NCBI GenBank assembly: GCA_003116995.1
Contig: BDSL01000061.1
Location: forward strand, 557,791 to 621,790
Source of the DNA: Yamagishiella unicocca
Taxonomy: Eukaryota; Chlorophyta; Chlorophyceae; Chlamydomonadales; Volvocaceae
Reading direction: 5' to 3'
Length of the DNA stretch: 64,000 bases
Made by a program: the position numbers and the translations under genes. Of this stretch, positions 12,301 to 23,925 are shown piece after piece. The notes beneath the pieces are model-generated. The model was not told where the DNA came from, made no database searches, and saw only the letters and a program-made list of their open reading frames with translations. Positions within the stretch are counted from its first letter, which is position 1. Every line of letters begins with the position of its first letter.

Positions 12301-14595
12301 ACCGCAGGCAACAGCGGCGGCCTGAGCTTCAGCGCGGACTTCCCCACGGGCGGCCCAGGCGACCTCCGGGCGTCTCTGTCTTCAAGCCAGGCCATGCTGT
12401 CGCCCATCAGCGAGGGCACGCCGAAGCTGGCAAAGCTCGAGCCTCTCAGGTATGATGATCAGAAGGGACGTGCGGGAAGCATAAATCATTGCGACAAGGT
12501 TTCGTTGACACTTGCGGGGACACGCAAAGTTTATGGCATCGATTTGTCTGTCACCCTGGCAGCCCGGAAGCGACTTCCCATATCCCAACACCTTTCCTTG
12601 ACATTCTCATCCCCAGGCCTATCGCCAGCAAGCTGTCGCCGCTGGGCCCGCTGGCACCTCTCCAACCCATTGGCACCCTCTCATCCAGTTTGTCTTCCAG
12701 CAAAGACGATCCACTGGGCACTAAGGGTAGGGCATCGATATGAGGACCCTACATGACTTATGGTAGAGATGGTAGACAGCCTTTACGGACTGGCCAACGC
12801 GTTGGGTTAGTTATAACGTAAGCCAGTATACCGGTTTATAGGTATCTGACTGAGTGCAATTACAGCGCCGGCAGTTTTCCGGATCCCGACCTGCGTGGCT
12901 ACACTCGTTGCCTATGCGCTCGCTGGCCCCACTGTGTGTCTGCGCCGGTCGTGATGTAGGTCCCAAGGCCTTGGGTCCCCTTGGCGCATCGGTGCGCAAA
13001 TCCTTGGTGGACATTGAGAAGGAGAAGGAGGAGCTAAGAAGGTAGGTGCAGAGGCGGGGATCGCGCGCACAGAAAGCGGTGGAAGGGTTGGATAGACGCT
13101 CATTGTGGCCTCCAGCAGACAAAATGTTGCATCTATAGTATCTGGACCGGAAGATTGCGCACTGTAGCTCGAATTGGGCTTTGCGCCTGCGACTGTTTGC
13201 AGTGATTTCCTGAGCTGCACTACCTTCCAACCATCTCCTTTCTTGCCACATGGTCTGCTCTCGTAGGCTGGGGCTGCTGCAGTCTGGGGACTCGCTCGGC
13301 AATAGTATTGAGGTGGAGGTGAGTGGGCGGTGAAATGGCAGTAGCAATCACAAGCGGCTGGAGGGCCCTGGCCGGGCAGGAGGGGGCCTGGCGGCGGGCA
13401 CATGCGGCGTGGGAAGACTTCATGCGGGGGAGTTAGCGAGACTGCTGCTTTCGCTGCCAATGTATGGTGAACCTCGCGGCCATTCCGCCTTGGGATCGGC
13501 ATTGCTCGTGGACGAGCTGCCTCGATTTCCATCTTTCCTGATACATGGCTTATCTGGAGATGGACATGTCTCACAGTCAAGTGTCGGTATCCTTGATGTG
13601 TACGTTGCCGTTGGTACGCCTTGCAGTCGCGACCACGGCACTCGGGCCCGTCTGCAAACATCTACGACGCGGAGATGTCCGTCAGCGCCAGCATGGTAAG
13701 GGCGGTCCCGTTGGGCGTCGTTTTACATTATGGGACTCGAACCTGCTGCTGGAGCGAGAGTGTCAGGGTTGCACCGTATCTGCAACACGAGGTGTCGTTT
13801 TTGGAACTGCCACGTACACACTCGGTATCTATACAAATTGTAACTTGCCTTGTCGCAACCTCCCGCCCATTCCCCCTTCCAGGATGATGGCGCATGGGGC
13901 GGCGGTGGTGGCGGTGGCGGTCGCGATGAACGGTTGCCGTTCGGCAGCAAGGTATAGCCACTTCAGTTCGGAGAGTGACGTGCTGGGTTAGTGCTGCTGC
14001 TGGGCGAAGAGGCTGACCGTTATGGTGGTAATGACAGTACAATCCATGTGCCCCATATGGCCGGCTCAGGCTGTTTGAAAGGAATTCGAGGAAATGCCAT
14101 GCGTGCAATAAAGGAGTAATGTCGATGGACAAATTGCCGTACGCGCGGTACTGGAGACGGGTCGGGTAGTTTGCAGTGTGGTGCACAATTTTTCAAGCCA
14201 TGTGGATCCGCCCAATGACGGAGTGTATCGTAGTGGTAATTTCAACAGTGGGTACTCGTAATGGCGGATGTTCGGGTGAATTCGATTGCTCGCGCGCTGA
14301 TCCGCATTTATTTCCTATCGCGCTTCTTGGTTGGCTTGACAACGTTTACGCACCAGCCGTACATCGGTATGGACCAAGGCCATATGGCCGTACATAGCTG
14401 CAACAGCTCAAGAACTGGGTGGAATGAGTGGCTTGAAAGTCGCCAAGCCCCTCTCTGCGCTCACCCGCCTCCCCTGGCTGCCACTTGCAGGGTCTCAGTA
14501 TGGATCTGCGCGATACGGGGCTCTCGGCGTCGGACCGCTCCGGTGACATTGAGCACATGGGGGTTGACCTGGCTGAGACCGCCGAGTGGCATTAA
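9305..14595 (+). CDS. CEP43: FOP/CEP43-family centrosome and basal-body protein, complete, 17 exons, 581 aa
   Basis: FOP (FGFR1OP/CEP43), FOR20 and plant TON1 share an N-terminal dimerisation domain with a LisH motif and act at centrosomes and basal bodies. Exons: 9305-9370, 9453-9516, 9591-9647, 9723-9787, 9900-9965, 9988-10099, 10297-10802, 11251-11284, 11645-11750, 12091-12131, 12308-12449, 12617-12726, 12960-13041, 13267-13318, 13627-13695, 13883-13951, 14491-14595. Phases agree throughout (1746 nt). Residues 1-43 (VQTLEKQGIIAQLK then AQLRAQVFVAVEE) and 63-90 (LLDTCNFAFTKKVFQPELG) match the FOP domain in order and spacing. A Pro/Ala-rich linker (about 145-270), an acidic Asp/Glu stretch (about 280-310) and a short charged helix (VDIEKEKEELRR) follow. 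The start is the first in-frame ATG, in an A-rich context (AAACAAATG). The downstream exons are supported mainly by splice consensus and phase, and the 9988 acceptor is the least certain. Confidence 0.85.
11285..11644 (+). other. GC-AG intron in the FOP-family gene
   Basis: Exon 11251-11284 ends AAAG and is followed by GCAAGC, the usual context of a GC donor; no GT donor fits. Reading on gives a TAG at 11302-11304 that would cut the protein to 329 residues. Splicing from the GC donor to the CAG at 11642-11644 instead joins in phase (G|AC) to an open exon (starting IGDGGRDRQASGQ), after which eight more exons fit phase to a final TAA. Confidence 0.7.
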
Positions 14596-14979
14596 ACATG
14601 TCGGCGACGCAGCAGCGACTCTTCCATCTGCGGGGATAAATGATTGCACCAGCACTGAGAGGCATCACAGTGGAGAGGAACGGGTGAAACAAAAAGCGGG
14701 TTTGGTTTTTTGGCGAACGTGGACGCGGGGTTGGTCGGTATGAGCTCGGCCTCACACTAACTGCCCACTATTTCCGTTACTAATTCGACTAACTGCCATG
14801 CCATATCCTCTACCCATTGGAGGAGGTCATGCGATGCAGCATTGGCAATACGGCGTTGACCCCAGGCGTCGTGGCATGGCGTTATGTTCCTAGGCTTGTA
14901 GACCACCGAAAAGCCGACATGACATGTGTGCGTGGAAGAATAATGGCGTGTGCTGAAGGCGGAGCCTTCCATGGTGTAG

Positions 14980-14984
14980 TGTAA
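14980..14984 (+). terminator. Probable poly(A) signal TGTAA of the FOP-family gene
   Basis: TGTAA is the chlorophyte polyadenylation signal, and this copy lies 385 nt behind the stop codon of the plus-strand gene. I saw no earlier one in the 3' region. Confidence 0.5.
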
Positions 14985-15194
14985 ATCTGCGTGGACATTG
15001 TCCGCACATGCTTTTGGTATCCTGTCCGCGAATCGCCTAGTGGGAAAGGTGCGTTTGTTGACTTAATTATAAGTGACCTGTTTGAGGGAGGTTGATCGCT
15101 CGTGACATCCATACAAAGCTGACAATCAGGCTACGGCTTACACTGCCGTTACCCGCGGGCGCGCTGTGGCCTTAGGTTATAACTTGTACGCACG

Positions 15195-16308
15195 TCATGC
15201 TGAGCGTGTGTCGGCCGTGCACATACACGACGGTAATAACATTTGAAGCTCGCTACTATCGAGCACCTTCGACCCAACGGTGTCGAAGGTGCTCTTCCGG
15301 GGTATCGCACCGATAAGGTGGTGCTGGTGCGGAGCTGACGTAGGCGATTCCTTTCCTGTTGTGAGGAATGGCCTAGCGGCTCCTGTGTCGGCAAGTAATG
15401 AATTGAGTATTGCACCTATGACATCTTCTTTCTCGTTCATATAACGTCAACAGGCTCGTGTGGGAGACATAGACTGCTGCCTGTGGCAGAAACGCGCTGT
15501 GCGAGACCAACCGCCGCGAGAAGCCGCAGCCGACGGAAGGGATGTAAAGCACGGCACGCGGTCTGCAGTTGCTTGGGCTTCAGAGCAGAACATGAGCTTG
15601 GCGAAGACAGTGTTGGGGATTAGAACGTCAAGGTAAATTAGTTTCAGCACCTGGCAGTATGCTGGGGTACAGACATGGTAGGTACTGCGATGATGAACGC
15701 AATGTTGAGGTTGCCATCCATGCCCATCAGTCTCAAACACCAGGTCACGCACTCGTGCTAGTACGCTGGGTCCCAGGCGCGTACATGTTGGGGGGTAGTT
15801 ACAACCCCCAAGCCTCATGTTGGGGGCAACTGACCACTTAGTATCCGGAGAGCCACCAACTAAGGCACAGTACAAATCATTACCGCACCTAGCATCAAGG
15901 TATGTGCCAGCTGCGCAGATGGAGACCGTCCCGCAGCAGCTGTCACACGCTTACAAGTTACAACGCGCATCACAGTGACTGACCTGGGAGCTGCGGCGGG
16001 ACCGCCGTAGCGGTAAAGGTGTTGTTCTCATAGTGGTATCGCAGTTGTCCTAGGCGTAGGCACAGAAGCCGGGTGACGTCTCGCAATTCCGCCTTGCGCG
16101 CGATGTCATGCTTTACGATTGCAACGTTGCCGACAGCGATGCTGCCGAAGGCAGCGCGCAGACAGGAAGGTGTAGGAAGCTGCGAGCACGGTCGTCGTCG
16201 GGATTTGCCAAGGAACGAGCCAAAGCGTGGCTTCATGGGTGTGATTAGGCAACATTTAGGAATATTTGCCAGTAAGGGGCCCGTGTTGATGGCCCGATCG
16301 AGGGGCAA
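15195..16308 (-). other. Unassigned minus-strand coding-like stretches, possible small gene or decayed element
   Basis: Three minus-strand frames look more protein-like than their surroundings: about 16308-15982 (contains AAFGSIAVGNVAIVKHDIAR and ends at a good AG|GTCAGT donor), about 15875-15447 (contains GPSVLARVRDLVFETDG) and 15440-15195 (contains EDVIGAILNSLLADTGAARP). A small exon at about 15940-15895 would bridge the first two in phase. I recognise no family and no secure start or end. It could be a lineage-specific gene, a transposon remnant, or chance. Confidence 0.25.
15261..15294. repeat. Perfect 13-bp inverted repeat with 8-nt loop
   Basis: GAGCACCTTCGAC at 15261-15273 and its exact reverse complement at 15282-15294, separated by CCAACGGT. 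It would form a stable hairpin in DNA or RNA of either strand. It lies inside the coding-like minus-strand stretch and has no visible neighbour that explains it. Confidence 0.9.
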
Positions 16309-18842
16309 CGGCCTACGCCGAGGGCCTTACTCCCGTAAGATGGGCTAATACGACCCCATGGTTTCCCGCGTAACTCATTCGCTAGGCCAAGGACTGCACA
16401 TAAATAAAATAGTGATCAAGTAAATAAGCCTTTGGCGCGCCAAGTTGCCGATACGCATTCTCACGTACAGACGTACTGCACATCGACCTTCTTCGACAGC
16501 CGTCGCGTAAGGCACAGTCTCAAGCGCTGTGTGATTTCAGGTACTGCTGTCACCTGATCTTTGCCAACAACTAAAATGGCTTAATGTAGTCGCCTGACAG
16601 CCTACTAGTACTTCGAAACCCTATAGCCCCTTCCTGCCCCTTCGTTGCAAGCAGACATTGGTGGAAGGTATTTTCGCCAAAGCCATCAAATCGCATTGAA
16701 GGCACTGCTAAGGATAAATTTCTAACGCAAACACAATCGTCGCTCAGGATTTGATGCTATCATGTCATTGACCGTGACTAATGGCGAATCGAAACTCTCA
16801 TGGTGATGGGATCGCTGATCGTTATAACAGGGTGTTATAGCGTCCTCAAGCCCGGGCGAATCTAGGACAAGAACAGGGGCTCATGTCCGTGGCCATACGA
16901 GAGCCGAAGCTGCACCCAGCCGACGCCCCGAAGGGCACATCTTGCCCTAACAGCAGCTACGAAGCGAAAGCCGCATCCAACCGTTTCCGCGGCTGCCAGG
17001 CACTACAAAACAATATACACAATCCGCATGAAACGGGGAGGAAGTGTCGAGAAACAAAGAGCCCGTGAAGAGCAGCCCAAGGCCCACACCCCAGACGGCG
17101 GGACCAAAAGGAGATAGGGCAAGTGGCAGGGGGGCGAAGTAAGGATGGCCACAATCCACCAACCGCCGTGCCTACCAGCAAAAAGAAGATTGTCAGGACA
17201 TCCAGCTCGCCTCGATGGAGAAGAGAAGAGGTTGGAGGGAGAAACCCATAGCCCCCGCAGGGACAGGGCGGAGCGAATCATGCTCCGCGCGAAGACGCAG
17301 AAGTGGTGGTCCATGGTAAAGCTGCCGGGTGGCCAACGTTGGTGCGATATGAACCTGGGCGGACGGATAGGCTGCGGTACCATCTATTTTCTCAAAAGCC
17401 GCCAGCCATGGCCCACCTAGATAGGTAGACAGCGCCGATGACAGCGACATGACAATGGACCATGCGTCGTCCTCGTGTCCCAGCCCACGGGGCCCTAGGG
17501 CCCCGCAGTGTTTACTATCCTGCGTTGATGTTGACGCAGGGTGGGTAAGGGCTGGTGTACTTAAGAGACGGAGATGGCGGTGGATGTGTAATATCCAGGT
17601 GTTGACGGGACCGCGGGGGGTGAGCGCTAAGGAACCCAATACTGGACGTCTTGTGCGAGTTCTCGTTCGCAATCTGACCTGATGTTTGTATGCAGGGAGG
17701 AAATGAATTTGAGGGATTGTGGCTGGGATGCAAATCCGTACGCACGAACACCACAAATGCAGGCTTCTACTGGGCAAGCAAGGCAAAATGCGTGCTTTCT
17801 GCCACCGTCCGCTGCCTACCAATCCCCTTGCAGCTCCGTTGCTAGTAACAGGTGATTTACACAGACGGCGACAACCCTATGAGGGTGATCCAGCCTTCAT
17901 GTATGTCAAAGACTAAGTTGCCATGGTTGGACACAATGGCTTCGCAAGTAAGGGTACCAGTGGAACCATACGCAACATTTCGTGCAAACAGCCGCAGAAG
18001 GCAACGAAGATAGATACACCACCACATGCGCCTTGCCTCAGCCTGGGCATGATTTAATAACATGCAGCGCATGCCTACAACTCCTACCAGCACGATGAAG
18101 AAAGGCAGCGTGCAATGGAACCTGCAAACGCGGGGTCCACCCAGAAGCTGATGCAGGCCCCCCACGAGCAGGATTAGCTGCAACACCAACAATTGGACAA
18201 CAACCATGAAGCGGATGTCATTCGCGCTTTGATCTCAGGTCGTCCAAAGACCGAGCAAATATGTCCAGAGTGCAAAAACGGCCTGCGGATCAATTCATGA
18301 AGGGAAACCACATCTATGGTAAGCCATGATAAATAGTGCACATGCCATACATCTGATGGTCTTTCTGCTCCTATCTATGTCCCTCAGTGTGTGTAGTTAT
18401 GGACATCCATGAAAAGCCCAGCAGCAGTCTTCAGTCACATACAGCAGCTCAACCTGCCTACGCCAAGGAAATGGTGCGAGAAACGTATGACTCATCCTGC
18501 ACGAAGTGCACCAGTTCAGGTCCTTCGCACACACATCTACACACGATCTACAGCAACGGGTAATCAGTTTATTTACTCGTAGCGTCAGGCAGTCGAGCAG
18601 ATCTGCCTTCCGAGGCTGCTGGTATCTGAGCGAGCACCGCACAAAAGCACGCATAATTAGCGCCTACTGGCCTAAAACGTCCAAATCAGGAGTAATCCTC
18701 CAACCCGCTCTTACGGCCTGTCCTCAGTCCGTCCGTTATCATCTAGCAGTAGATAGTCACTAAAAGCTAATAAACACGACACCACCATCATCCTGCGGGT
18801 ATGTCCCAGCCAGCTAGCTACCCAGATACTTGGCACGCTTGC

Positions 18843-21800
18843 CTAGTTTAAAGCAGTTGTTCCCGCCGCCGTGCCTCCCCCAGCGATGCGGCGTGGTCGC
18901 TCTAGGACGCTCCAGTGCGTGGCACCGGTAAGCCCAGCGGCAGCAGGCCCCCGTCCGCCATCATCGTCATCCTCCGGCCCTGCGGCACGCATGACACCCG
19001 CATCCGGCGCATCGACGCATGCGCTGCCCTCCCCTCCATCCGCCGCTGCCGCTGCCGCTGCTGCTGCCGCACCAGGACGACCTTGCGGCAGCAGGCTACG
19101 CCTTGCCGGGCGGAAGCGCACTATGGCAGGAGCCTGCGCTCGCCCGGGAAGACCCGCGCCATCGGCATCCTCCTCCTCCTCCTCCTCCTCCTCCTCCTTA
19201 TACACTGCCGAGGCATCGAGGCTCCGCGCCGCTGCTAGCTGCTCTCCGAGTAGTCGGTTCCTCTCCGCAACGTAGAGGGCTCGCCGCCTCGCGGCCCAGC
19301 CGCGGTGCTGCCGCGCTATGCCTGCAGCAGGGTTCACACCTGGCAGCAACAGCGTGGCGCCCTTGATGGCGGTGGCGGCCCTGCTGCTCCGAGCGTGAGC
19401 ATCCATCAGCGCCGCGCGAGCAGGTGCTGCCACGGCGGACAGCGGCACGGGGGCGCCGTCGTCTGCGACACCGAAGGTCGCCAGGCTGCGGCGCAACGCG
19501 CCCCAGTCCGGCTGCTGGCTGCCGGCGGCCGCCGCCGGGGCAGAACTGGTGACTGGCGGCGGCGGCGGCATCCTGGCTGCCGGCGGCACCACGCGGCGGG
19601 GAGCAGCGGCCTGAAGGCTTCCATCCTGTGGCGCCGATCGGGGTGGAGGCAGGTCGGCAATCAATACACACATGCACAGTGTGCGTAGTGACGCTTTCTC
19701 GACCGGAACATCCCGTCTGTCCCTGTAGGTAGGTAGGTAGGCCAACTAACGCCCAACTGCCATGCATCCCACCAAGCAACAAACATGGTATCGCTAAACG
19801 GCAGTAACCTTAAAGTCAGACGGATTGCAGAACTAGCTGGTGCCCAGGTCTGCGCCCAACTACAGCCCACGCCGCACATTGAGCAGGGGTTGCGTCGCCG
19901 CTGCTTGGAGGGCCGCCCGCACCGCCCGGCGGCCGGACAGGGTCGGCGACGCCGCCTCCGCCATCGCCACCAGGTTTGCCAGGAAGGCGGCCATATCCTG
20001 CGTCCGCATGCATTACGTGCATGGAAGATAAGAAGAAAGGGCCACAGCTAATAGTTGCTAACGGCACAGCTCAAGGAATAACAAACACTAAAGTACAGGT
20101 AATGCATGTACTTATCATCGCTGATGGCAACGCCCGAGCCGGCCTGCAGAAGCGAGCCCCGAACGCCCGCGCGCACCTCAACTTCCCGCAGCGCCGCCCG
20201 CAGCTGCGTCTGCATCACGACGAGGTGTCGTGTCAGCGCGTACACCGTACGGAGAAAGTTGCCGTACCCGTCGCAAGTAGCATGACTGGACGACGCCAAT
20301 GACGTCCCCGCCGCTGCCACCGCCGTCGCTGCCACCGCCGCTCCAGCATTACTAGGCGCCGCCGCAGCAGTGGTGACCTCCCGGGTGTGAGCAGGGCTCA
20401 GTCCGTTTCTCGACCGCAGCCGCAGCCTGGGCCCTTCCACGACGCTACCGGGCGATTGGGGGAAGTCGCTGCGCGTGACGGTGTCAACGAGCTCGTTGTT
20501 AGCTGCCTCACCCACAGGGCCTGCGCCGGTGCCGGCGATATCTACTGCGCCTGTTAGTGCGAACCCCGCAACCGCGTCGTCGCCGGCAGTCGCCGCGCAA
20601 CCGCCGGCCGAAAGCCTTGCAGCGGAGCGAGGGCTGCCACCGCCGTGAGCCGAGGTCCCCGCTTGCTGCGGCCCACCAGCAGCACCAGCGGTGCCCGTTG
20701 AGGCGAGCTGCTGTGCACCCTCCTGCTGCTGTGCACCCTCCTGCTGCTGGTGCCCTTGGAAACGGCCATCCTCATCGCAGCCACCACCAGTGCCGCCGGC
20801 GGCTTGGGAAACCAGCCGCAGAACATAGTCGGTGTCGCGGAGCGAAGAAGTGGACTCTCTTGGAGAGACCCCGCCCTGGGACCTGCTCCAAGAACCTTCA
20901 GCCACCGCAGGCATAAGACCCCGCTGCGCGTCGCTAGCACTGCCGCCGCCCGCGAGCCTCATCCTCTCCGGCCCCCGCGGCTCCGACGCTGCCAGGGAAA
21001 GCCGCCTCAGCAGCTGCCCTACCTGGCTGCCATTCACGCTGCCAGTGGGGGTGTTGGGGTCCCGATCAGACCACGTGATGCGCCTCCTAGATGGGCTGGC
21101 CAGCAGGGCCCCGCCTACCTCGCTCATAATGCCACTAGCGGGGCTGTCCATCGTGCCCCTGCTTGGCGGGGGGGGCCTGCTTGGTAGGGGAGCCCTGCTT
21201 GCAGCTCCCCAGGTGTCCTGAGCCTCCTCCTGCCTGTAAGCATCGCCCCAGGCGGTGCCGGTGGCGTGCTGAGCAGCCAGCTGCTGCTGCTGCTGCTGAG
21301 GCGGCGGCCGGTGATAGTGGCCTTGGTGATGGTTCGGGGTGGAGGCGTAGGAGGAAGATGCCAGAGCTGCATCCATGTCATTCGGCTGGACGGGGGCCTC
21401 CGCCTGCCCGGGAGGTGTGAGGAACTGCGGTGAGTACAAGGGCTCTGCCGCAGAGCCAGGCTCGTCCTCCTCTGCCACCCAGCCCAGGCGCCGGTAGCTG
21501 CTGCTGGTGCTGCTGGTCTGCGGAGCCCGCGCGGCTAGACGGCCGCCCGAAGCAACAGAGAACGGAGGTAGAGGCAGGTGCACTCGACTGCCACTGAACC
21601 GCAGATCACTTCGTCGCTCCTGCGGGTCGCCAGCAGCAGGGGTGGCCTCACCGCCGTCATTGGAAGTCCTGCCTGCCCGGGCAGCGTTGCCTAGATGGTT
21701 GCTGCCAGCTACACGACTCAAACCTGAGGGTGCGTGAAGCGCCCAGGCGCCTCCTCGTCCCAATAGCTCCATGCCTGACGAGAAGGTGGCCCGCCGAGTC

Positions 21801-23925
21801 GGCAGCACATCCAGCGCAGCCGTGCCACCCCTGGCGCCCCTCTGTAAGGCCCCCTCCGCGCTGCCGGTCTGCCTGGCATCCGCTGCTCCGAGACCTGCCG
21901 CACTGTTGTCGACGAAAGAAGACGACGCGGGCCTCTTCTGAGAGCGCAATCCGACCAGCATCCCGCCTCTGCCCAGCGGCAGCTGGCCGCCGTCCGCGCC
22001 CCGCTGCCGGCCAGAGCTGTGCGACGCGGCTGCGGCCATCGCTGCCAGGCCCGTTCCGTGGCCGAAACGGCTCAGCAGGTTTGCCAGGACGGCATCGGCC
22101 AGCTGGGCGGCGTCAGCGGGGGGCTGTGGCGGCTCCGTCGGCTGCACCTGATTGGACCCAAACGAGCTTCGGCGCAGCATCCTGCGTGATGCGGACAGAA
22201 CCCGCTGGCGGACGCTACGATGCCCTCCGCTGCCTGTCTCCAGCCTCGGTGAGGCCGTGGCCCCTAGGCCCATGCTGCTGGCACGATCCCGCCATAAGCT
22301 GTCCGGAGAAGGGGTCACTCTGGAGTCCCGGCGGGCTGGCACGGAGGTGAAATCTCCGGGCGCCGTTACGCCTCGCGCAGGATGCCCATCGGCGCCGCCG
22401 GCACCACTGTTGATGCTAGCGCCGCTGCAGGACGTGTACGCGGCACACGCCGTGGTCGTCAACAGGTCTGAGAGCCCCACACCCACACGTTCAGCATCCG
22501 TCTGCTCCTCCTCGCTGGGCTGCAGCTGCACCTCTGTACGTGCTGGGACTCCCTCCCCGCGCCTGCTGCCGTGGGACGCTGTGCGCGGCGGCGGTGGCCA
22601 GCAATCTGGTGGTGCAGTGCTGGGCTGCGGGCCAGTAATAGTGCTGGCGCCACCGTCGTCGCTGCTGCTGCCCCGCTCAACGAGCCCTCGGAGGAAGGCA
22701 GCAGGAGGCTCACGGTCAACCTCGGGGTCCGTCGCACGGCGCCGGGGCGTTCGCGACATGCTGCTGCGAGGAGGAGTGCGCAGTAAGGGGCTAGCGGCTG
22801 GAGATATACTTCGCCAGGCGGTGTGAGCACCACCGGCCGTGGCGGGAGAGTTCCGGCCTTGCATTGGGGCACCTATAGGCGATCCGAGCGAATAGGGCAC
22901 GGCGCTGACACTGGCGGCACTGCTGCTGCTTGCAACCCTGGAACCGGCGGCTCCACTTCCGTCGCCCGCTGTTTGCCGGATGTGTGCAGCTGCAGTCGCG
23001 GCGGTTGTCAAAACGGCTTCATGGCTGCTGCGGATCTTGGCTGTCCTCGCGCTCGTGACGGCAGCGGGGGCATCATCATCGGCGTCGTCTGCGTGCAGGA
23101 CGAGCTGAGCGCGAGAGGCGGCTCGCAGGGCATCGCTGACGGTGCCGCCTTCCAGGGCTCGACTAGCTGCATTTACCTGCAATATTGGCGACCAGACGGC
23201 GGGAGGCGCTTGCGCCGATGCATAATGCGCGCGTGCGGCGGCAGCAGCTACGCTAAAGTATTCGTCGTCGTTATGGCGGGTATCTATATATATGGTTGGG
23301 TGGGGCTTATTTGGCAGCAGCAGGATAGAAGAAATACTCACGGCAGGCAGCAGCTAGGCAGCAGGATGGAGGTCCAGCCCAAGCAGCAGACAACATGTGA
23401 CGCCACAGGCGCATCACTTTACTCACCCAGAGAATGGTTGACCTCGACAGCTGAGGCGAGTTTGAAGCGTCGGCATTAATGCCGCCGCTAGGAAGCTGCG
23501 CCCTGAACTGGTTAGCCACCATGTTCATCCGCGAAATGGACCGATACACCGAGATGATGGACCGGTGAACCTTGTAGATGAAGCTCCTTCCGCTGTTCTC
23601 TTTGCTGAGCCAAGCCTGCGGGCATGCGACGACGCAATAAGCGTTTACTGCGGTGCATTATGCCGGTGCGACGGGTGCCCTAAATATCATTATTGACACA
23701 CGTACGGGTGCAATCAACTCGCATCAGCAAGCAAGCAAGCCACGCAGCTCCGGCCTCCAACGCCCACAGAAGCTACAGGGAAGCTCCACGCTGCGTTGGT
23801 CAAGCTATTTAAAAAGAAAGAACCTCACTCGGCCGCCTTACCTCCAGCTTGTGGTGGAGCAGCTTGTTTTTGGGCGCGCCATGGACGATGCGCTGCCAGT
23901 ACCATCCAAGGATCCGCATGATGTC
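18843..23925 (-). other. Cytoplasmic-tail exons of the giant polycystin, including a 3,000-nt exon
   Basis: About 1,390 residues follow S6. Exons 23925-23842 and 23615-23427 encode basic, helical segments ([36 protein letters not shown]) expected just under the membrane. Exon 23176-20177 is exactly 1,000 codons, in phase at both ends, Ser/Ala/Gly/Pro-rich and mostly disordered, with a short Gln run. It ends in a helical stretch ([18 protein letters not shown]) that joins [17 protein letters not shown] of the next exon. The last exon, 19625-18843, has an Ala/Pro-rich part, a helical segment ([19 protein letters not shown]), an acidic run of Glu residues and a poly-Ala run. I see no EF-hand. 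If the 19878 donor is not used, translation stops at 19860-19862 and the tail is 255 residues shorter. Confidence 0.7.

Larger units (their letters stand above)
14596..18842. other. Gene-poor interval between two convergent genes
   Basis: It holds the 3' UTR of the FOP-family gene and presumably that of the giant minus-strand gene. Base composition is visibly less GC-rich than the coding parts. For the minus-strand gene the nearest TGTAA I found lies about 1 kb behind its stop, at 17857-17861. Apart from the hairpin at 15261-15294 and the coding-like stretch at 15195-16308, I recognise nothing between 16350 and 18842. Confidence 0.5.

Noticed and set aside
17003..17383. Minus-strand hydrophobic open frames as a membrane protein
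   Set aside because: Overlapping frames compete and none has a start, splice sites or a family pattern.
20554..22872. Open frames overlapping the 3,000-nt tail exon on both strands
   Set aside because: They are shadows of the exon: the minus-strand frame with exact phase at both splice sites explains the region.
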